A DNA stretch of 64,000 bases, taken from positions 186,001 to 250,000 of the forward strand of contig NZ_FRDM01000005.1 of NCBI RefSeq assembly GCF_900143215.1, written 5' to 3'. Shown one piece after another: positions 61,370 through 64,000 of the stretch; positions within the stretch are counted from its first letter, which is position 1; each line of letters begins with the position of its first letter. The stretch comes from Geodermatophilus obscurus. Lineage in GTDB: Bacteria; Actinomycetota; Actinomycetes; Mycobacteriales; Geodermatophilaceae. Under the pieces are notes generated by a model that worked only from the letters and a program-made list of their open reading frames with translations, did not search any database and was not told where the DNA came from. The translations under genes were made by a program, and so were the position numbers.

Positions 61370-62308
61370 GTGACGAACGCCGCCGGCCAGCACCGCGCGC
61401 TCCCGGTGCCCGACGGGCTCGAGGGCCAGCGCGTCGACCAGGCCCTGTCCCGGCTCTTCGGCCTCACCCGCGGCGCGGCCGCCGACCTCGCCGACGCGGG
61501 CGCGGTGGTCGTCGACGGCCGGGTGCGCGGCAAGGGCGACCGGATCACCGGCGGCAGCTGGCTGGAGGTCGAGCTGCCCCCGCCGCCCGGGAAGCCGGCC
61601 GCACCCGAGCCGGTCCCCGGGCTGACCGTCGTCCACGACGACGACGACATCGTGGTGGTCGACAAGCCCGTCGGCGTCGCCGCACACCCCAGCCCCGGCT
61701 GGGAGGGGCCCACCGTCATCGGCGGGCTGGCCGCGGCCGGCTACCGCATCGCGACCTCGGGGGCCGCCGAGCGGCAGGGCGTCGTCCACCGGCTGGACGC
61801 CGGGACGACGGGGCTGATGGTGGTGGCCAAGAGCGAGCGGGCCTACACCGCGCTCAAGGCGGCCTTCAAGCAGCGGACGGTCGAGAAGGGCTACGCCGCC
61901 CTCGTCCAGGGCCACCCCGACCCCTCCCGGGGCACCATCGACGCCCCGATCGACCGGCACCCCAAGCACGACTGGAGGTTCGCCGTCGTCCAGGGCGGGC
62001 GCCCGTCGGTGACCCACTACGAGGTCGTCGAGGCCTTCCCGGCCGCCAGCCTGGTCGTCATCCGCCTGGAGACCGGCCGCACCCACCAGATCCGGGTGCA
62101 CTTCTCCGCGCTGCGCCACCCCTGCGTCGGCGACGCCACCTACGGCGCGGACCCGACCCTGGCCGCCCGGCTGGGCGTCTCGCGGCAGTGGCTGCACGCC
62201 GCGCGGCTGGGCATCCCGCACCCGGCCGACGGCCGCTGGACGGAGTTCACCAGCCCCTTCCCGCCCGACCTGGCCGGCGCGCTCGACATCCTGCGCGCCG
62301 AGTCCTGA
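61370..62308 (+). CDS. rluD: RluA/RluD-family 23S rRNA pseudouridine synthase
   Basis: A 312-residue enzyme: an S4-like domain at about residues 15-70, then the catalytic domain with D143 in [17 protein letters not shown] and the conserved [20 protein letters not shown]. It converts uridines of 23S rRNA to pseudouridine. GTG 61370 is chosen on the leaderless pattern; ATG 61361 would add three residues. The lspA-rluD linkage is conserved in actinobacteria. Confidence 0.9.
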   Translation: MTNAAGQHRALPVPDGLEGQRVDQALSRLFGLTRGAAADLADAGAVVVDGRVRGKGDRITGGSWLEVELPPPPGKPAAPEPVPGLTVVHDDDDIVVVDKPVGVAAHPSPGWEGPTVIGGLAAAGYRIATSGAAERQGVVHRLDAGTTGLMVVAKSERAYTALKAAFKQRTVEKGYAALVQGHPDPSRGTIDAPIDRHPKHDWRFAVVQGGRPSVTHYEVVEAFPAASLVVIRLETGRTHQIRVHFSALRHPCVGDATYGADPTLAARLGVSRQWLHAARLGIPHPADGRWTEFTSPFPPDLAGALDILRAES

Positions 62309-62339
62309 CGCCCGTGCGAGCGAGCCTGCGAGCTCGACC

Positions 62340-63134
62340 GTGACTCCGGTCGGGCTGCCCGGCTCGCTCGCCGAGTGGGGCCCGGCCGCGCTGTCCGCCG
62401 TCGTCGTCGCCGGCTACCTGGTGGTCGGTGAGCCGTTCGTCGGCCACGTGCTGCACCGCCGCTTCGAGGGCCGGCTGCGCACCGACGACGGCGCGCGGCG
62501 GTCCTTCTACGCCCGGCTGCTGCTGCTGGAGTGGGGCCTGGCGGTGGTCGCCCTGGTGGTCTGGCTGTCGGCACCCGGGGTGGACGCCGGTGCCGTGGGG
62601 CTGCGCTGGCCGCAGTCCTGGCCCGGCCCGCTGGCCGTCGCGGCCACCGTCGCCGTCCTCGGCTTCGTCGTCGTCTCCACGCGGGCGCTGCGTTCGGGCG
62701 CGCTGGCGCAGGCGGGCGCCGAGCTGCGCCGGCCGGGGGAGGGGCGGCACGCCGAGCCGGCCGTGCACGCCACCCTGGCGCTGCTGCCGCGGACGACGGC
62801 GGAGCGGCGGCTGTTCACGCTGGTCGGGATCACCGCCGGCGTCTGCGAGGAGTGGCTCTACCGCGGGTTCTTCCTCGCCGTGGTGGCGGCGGCCGGCGGG
62901 GAGCTGCCGACACCGGTCCTGGTGGCGATCGGCGCGCTGGCGTTCGGGCTGGCGCACGCCTACCAGGGTGTCGCCGGCATCGTGACGACCGGCGTCCTGG
63001 GCGGCGTGATGGCCGTGCTCTACCTGGGCACCGGGTCGCTGCTGCTGCCCGTCGTGCTGCACGCGCTGATCGACCTGCGCTTCCTGCTGGTCCCCGCGTC
63101 CGCGCTGCCCGACGCCGTCCGGAGGCCCACGTGA
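62340..63134 (+). CDS. CPBP-family intramembrane metalloprotease
   Basis: A 264-residue membrane protein with about seven helices and the CPBP (Abi/CAAX) motifs: GVCEEWLYRG (EExxxR), AFGLAHAYQG (FxxxH) and LHALIDLRFL (HxxxD/N). It may process prenylated or other membrane peptides; relatives also act in bacteriocin self-immunity. The start is GTG 62340. Its TGA overlaps the GTG of a diverged family B unit. Confidence 0.85.
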   Translation: MTPVGLPGSLAEWGPAALSAVVVAGYLVVGEPFVGHVLHRRFEGRLRTDDGARRSFYARLLLLEWGLAVVALVVWLSAPGVDAGAVGLRWPQSWPGPLAVAATVAVLGFVVVSTRALRSGALAQAGAELRRPGEGRHAEPAVHATLALLPRTTAERRLFTLVGITAGVCEEWLYRGFFLAVVAAAGGELPTPVLVAIGALAFGLAHAYQGVAGIVTTGVLGGVMAVLYLGTGSLLLPVVLHALIDLRFLLVPASALPDAVRRPT

Positions 63135-63207
63135 GCGAGCGGGCCCACGCATGGACGCAGCAGGGTGGCGCGAACGCGCCGACGAGCGCAGCGAGGAGGT
63201 CGCGTGG
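63131..63207 (+). repeat. Diverged family B unit before dnaE1
   Basis: It begins with GTGA overlapping the CPBP stop, keeps the GCATGGAC, CGACGAGCGCAGCGAGGAGG and ribosome-binding site segments of the canonical unit, but has indels that break its frame. Confidence 0.55.
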
Positions 63208-63300
63208 GTGCCCGGTGCGCCACGGCGGCCCGACCTCGCCGGTGACGGCTACGAGGAGCCCGGCACCGCGCACGTCCCGATGCGCCGTCCGCCCGTGTGA
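63151..63300 (+). CDS. Possible small protein upstream of dnaE1
   Basis: From ATG 63151 a 49-residue frame runs to TGA 63300, starting MDAAGWRERAD. A more likely start is the in-frame GTG at 63208, 8 nt after GAGGAGG, giving 30 residues (VPGAPRRPDLAGDGYEEPG...). Third-position GC is high, but the frame is short and partly overlaps a repeat unit. No family is recognised. Confidence 0.4.
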   Translation: MDAAGWRERADERSEEVAWVPGAPRRPDLAGDGYEEPGTAHVPMRRPPV

Positions 63301-63482
63301 CGGAGCGGTCCGACCGTGGCGAGACACCTTCCTGTCGGTCCCCCGGAGTAGACCTCCGTGGTGCGAGGATCGGGTCGCCCCCGGCCCGCACCCGGACCAC
63401 AGCACCGCCGGTCTTCCCCGCCGGTCGCCCGCCGGATCCCCGACGGCCGGGCACGTACGACCTGTGAGGAGCACCAACGAAC

Positions 63483-64000
63483 GTGAGCACCCCGTCGTCC
63501 GACTCGTTCGTGCACCTGCACGTACACACCGAGTACTCGATGCTCGACGGCGCGGCCAAGCTGCCCGAGGTCACCAGGGCCGCCGCCGAGCAGGGGATGC
63601 CGGCGCTGGCGATGACCGACCACGGCAACGTGTTCGGCGCCTACGACTTCTACAAGCAGGCCAAGGCCGCCGGCGTGAAGCCGATCATCGGCATGGAGGG
63701 CTACTACACCCCGGGCTCGCGCTTCGACCGGGCGCCGTTCGACTTCGGCGAGAACCTCATCGACGAGGACGGCGAGGGCGGCTCCTCCCGCGGCAAGGCC
63801 GCCTACACGCACATGACGTTGCTGGCCCGCACGACGGAGGGGATGCACAACCTCTTCCGCATCTCCTCGATGGCGAGCCTCGAGGGGCAGTACCGCAAGC
63901 CCCGGTTCGACCGCGACCTGCTGGAGCGCTACGGCACGGGCCTGATCGCCACCACCGGCTGCCCCTCCGGTGAGGTCAACATGTGGCTGCGGGCCGGCAA
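63483..64000 (+). CDS. dnaE1: Replicative DNA polymerase III alpha subunit, 5' part
   Basis: The first 172 codons of the main replicase; the gene continues beyond the window. The PHP domain is intact here: FVHLHVHTEYSMLDGAAKL, MPALAMTDHGNVFGAYDFY and TGCPSGEVNMWL. In contrast, the SOS paralogue at 14291 has lost a PHP ligand. The GTG start at 63483 is preceded by GAGGAG. The rluD-to-dnaE1 arrangement is conserved in actinobacteria. Confidence 0.93.
   Translation, partial: MSTPSSDSFVHLHVHTEYSMLDGAAKLPEVTRAAAEQGMPALAMTDHGNVFGAYDFYKQAKAAGVKPIIGMEGYYTPGSRFDRAPFDFGENLIDEDGEGGSSRGKAAYTHMTLLARTTEGMHNLFRISSMASLEGQYRKPRFDRDLLERYGTGLIATTGCPSGEVNMWLRAG

Noticed and set aside
62309-62342. Nine-codon frame between rluD and the CPBP gene as a family B unit
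   Set aside because: It ends in a GTGA overlap but has no sequence similarity to the family and does not start at the rluD stop.

Overview
The window is a very GC-rich actinobacterial chromosome segment. Synteny (mraZ-to-wag31 division cluster, then ileS, lspA, rluD, dnaE1) and the pairing of a CruF-like and a CruG-like carotenoid gene suggest a Geodermatophilaceae-type organism (Blastococcus, Geodermatophilus or Modestobacter). That placement is inferred from gene content and composition, not from a marker-gene search. Genes are packed tightly, mostly with 4-nt GTGA or ATGA stop/start overlaps. Several genes look leaderless, with an (T/C)ANNNT hexamer 6-8 nt before the start codon. No tRNA, rRNA, insertion sequence or CRISPR array was seen.

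Layout. 1-8 kb: an RseB-like envelope protein with an ABC exporter, small enzymes, an autoregulated ArsR-SRPBCC protein, a lipase, a CDP-alcohol phosphotransferase and adenosine kinase. 8-13 kb: a minus-strand operon with a flavin reductase, GT2 (CruG-like), carotenoid hydratase (CruF-like), CrtI/CrtO-type oxidoreductase, GNAT and YbaK. 13-18 kb: an SOS-controlled operon of DUF6504, SAV_6107-like protein and DnaE2. 18-25 kb: VOC protein, methyltransferase, phosphodiesterase, serine hydrolase, then a minus-strand unit of a (DGGA)n peptide, a JmjC-cupin oxygenase, three tandem minicistrons and a sucrase/ferredoxin-like protein. 25-27.5 kb: SOS-controlled dinB, DUF3040 and a DUF2750-like gene. 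27.6-32.3 kb: MoxR, DUF58 and transglutaminase. 32.8-53 kb: the dcw cluster (mraZ, rsmH, ftsL, ftsI, murE, murF, mraY, ftsW, murG, murC, ftsQ, a CMD-family gene, ftsZ, pgeF, yggS, sepF, yggT, wag31), notably without murD. 53-64 kb: a membrane protein, ileS, a CPA1 antiporter, mqo, lspA, rluD, a CPBP protease and the 5' part of dnaE1.

Two dispersed repeat families stand out. Family A is a hairpin element placed just after stop codons. Its outer stems differ between copies but stay complementary, while the loop (core GCTCGCAGGCTCGCGGCG) is conserved, so it behaves like a multiplied terminator; one copy lies in frame inside ftsL. Family B is a unit of about 60-100 bp between the stop of one gene and the start of the next. 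In its intact form it is a minicistron of 19-31 codons joined to both neighbours by xTGA overlaps and carrying the ribosome-binding site of the downstream gene. It occurs before the CruG-like gene, three times in tandem before the sucrase/ferredoxin gene, before ftsL and murC, and in decayed form before moxR and dnaE1.

The most system-like candidate is the (DGGA)n peptide with the JmjC oxygenase. The 44-residue repeat keeps its amino-acid sequence despite synonymous codon changes, and the oxygenase reading frame begins at a CTG overlapping the peptide stop. A peptide-substrate and hydroxylase pair is an attractive but unproven reading.
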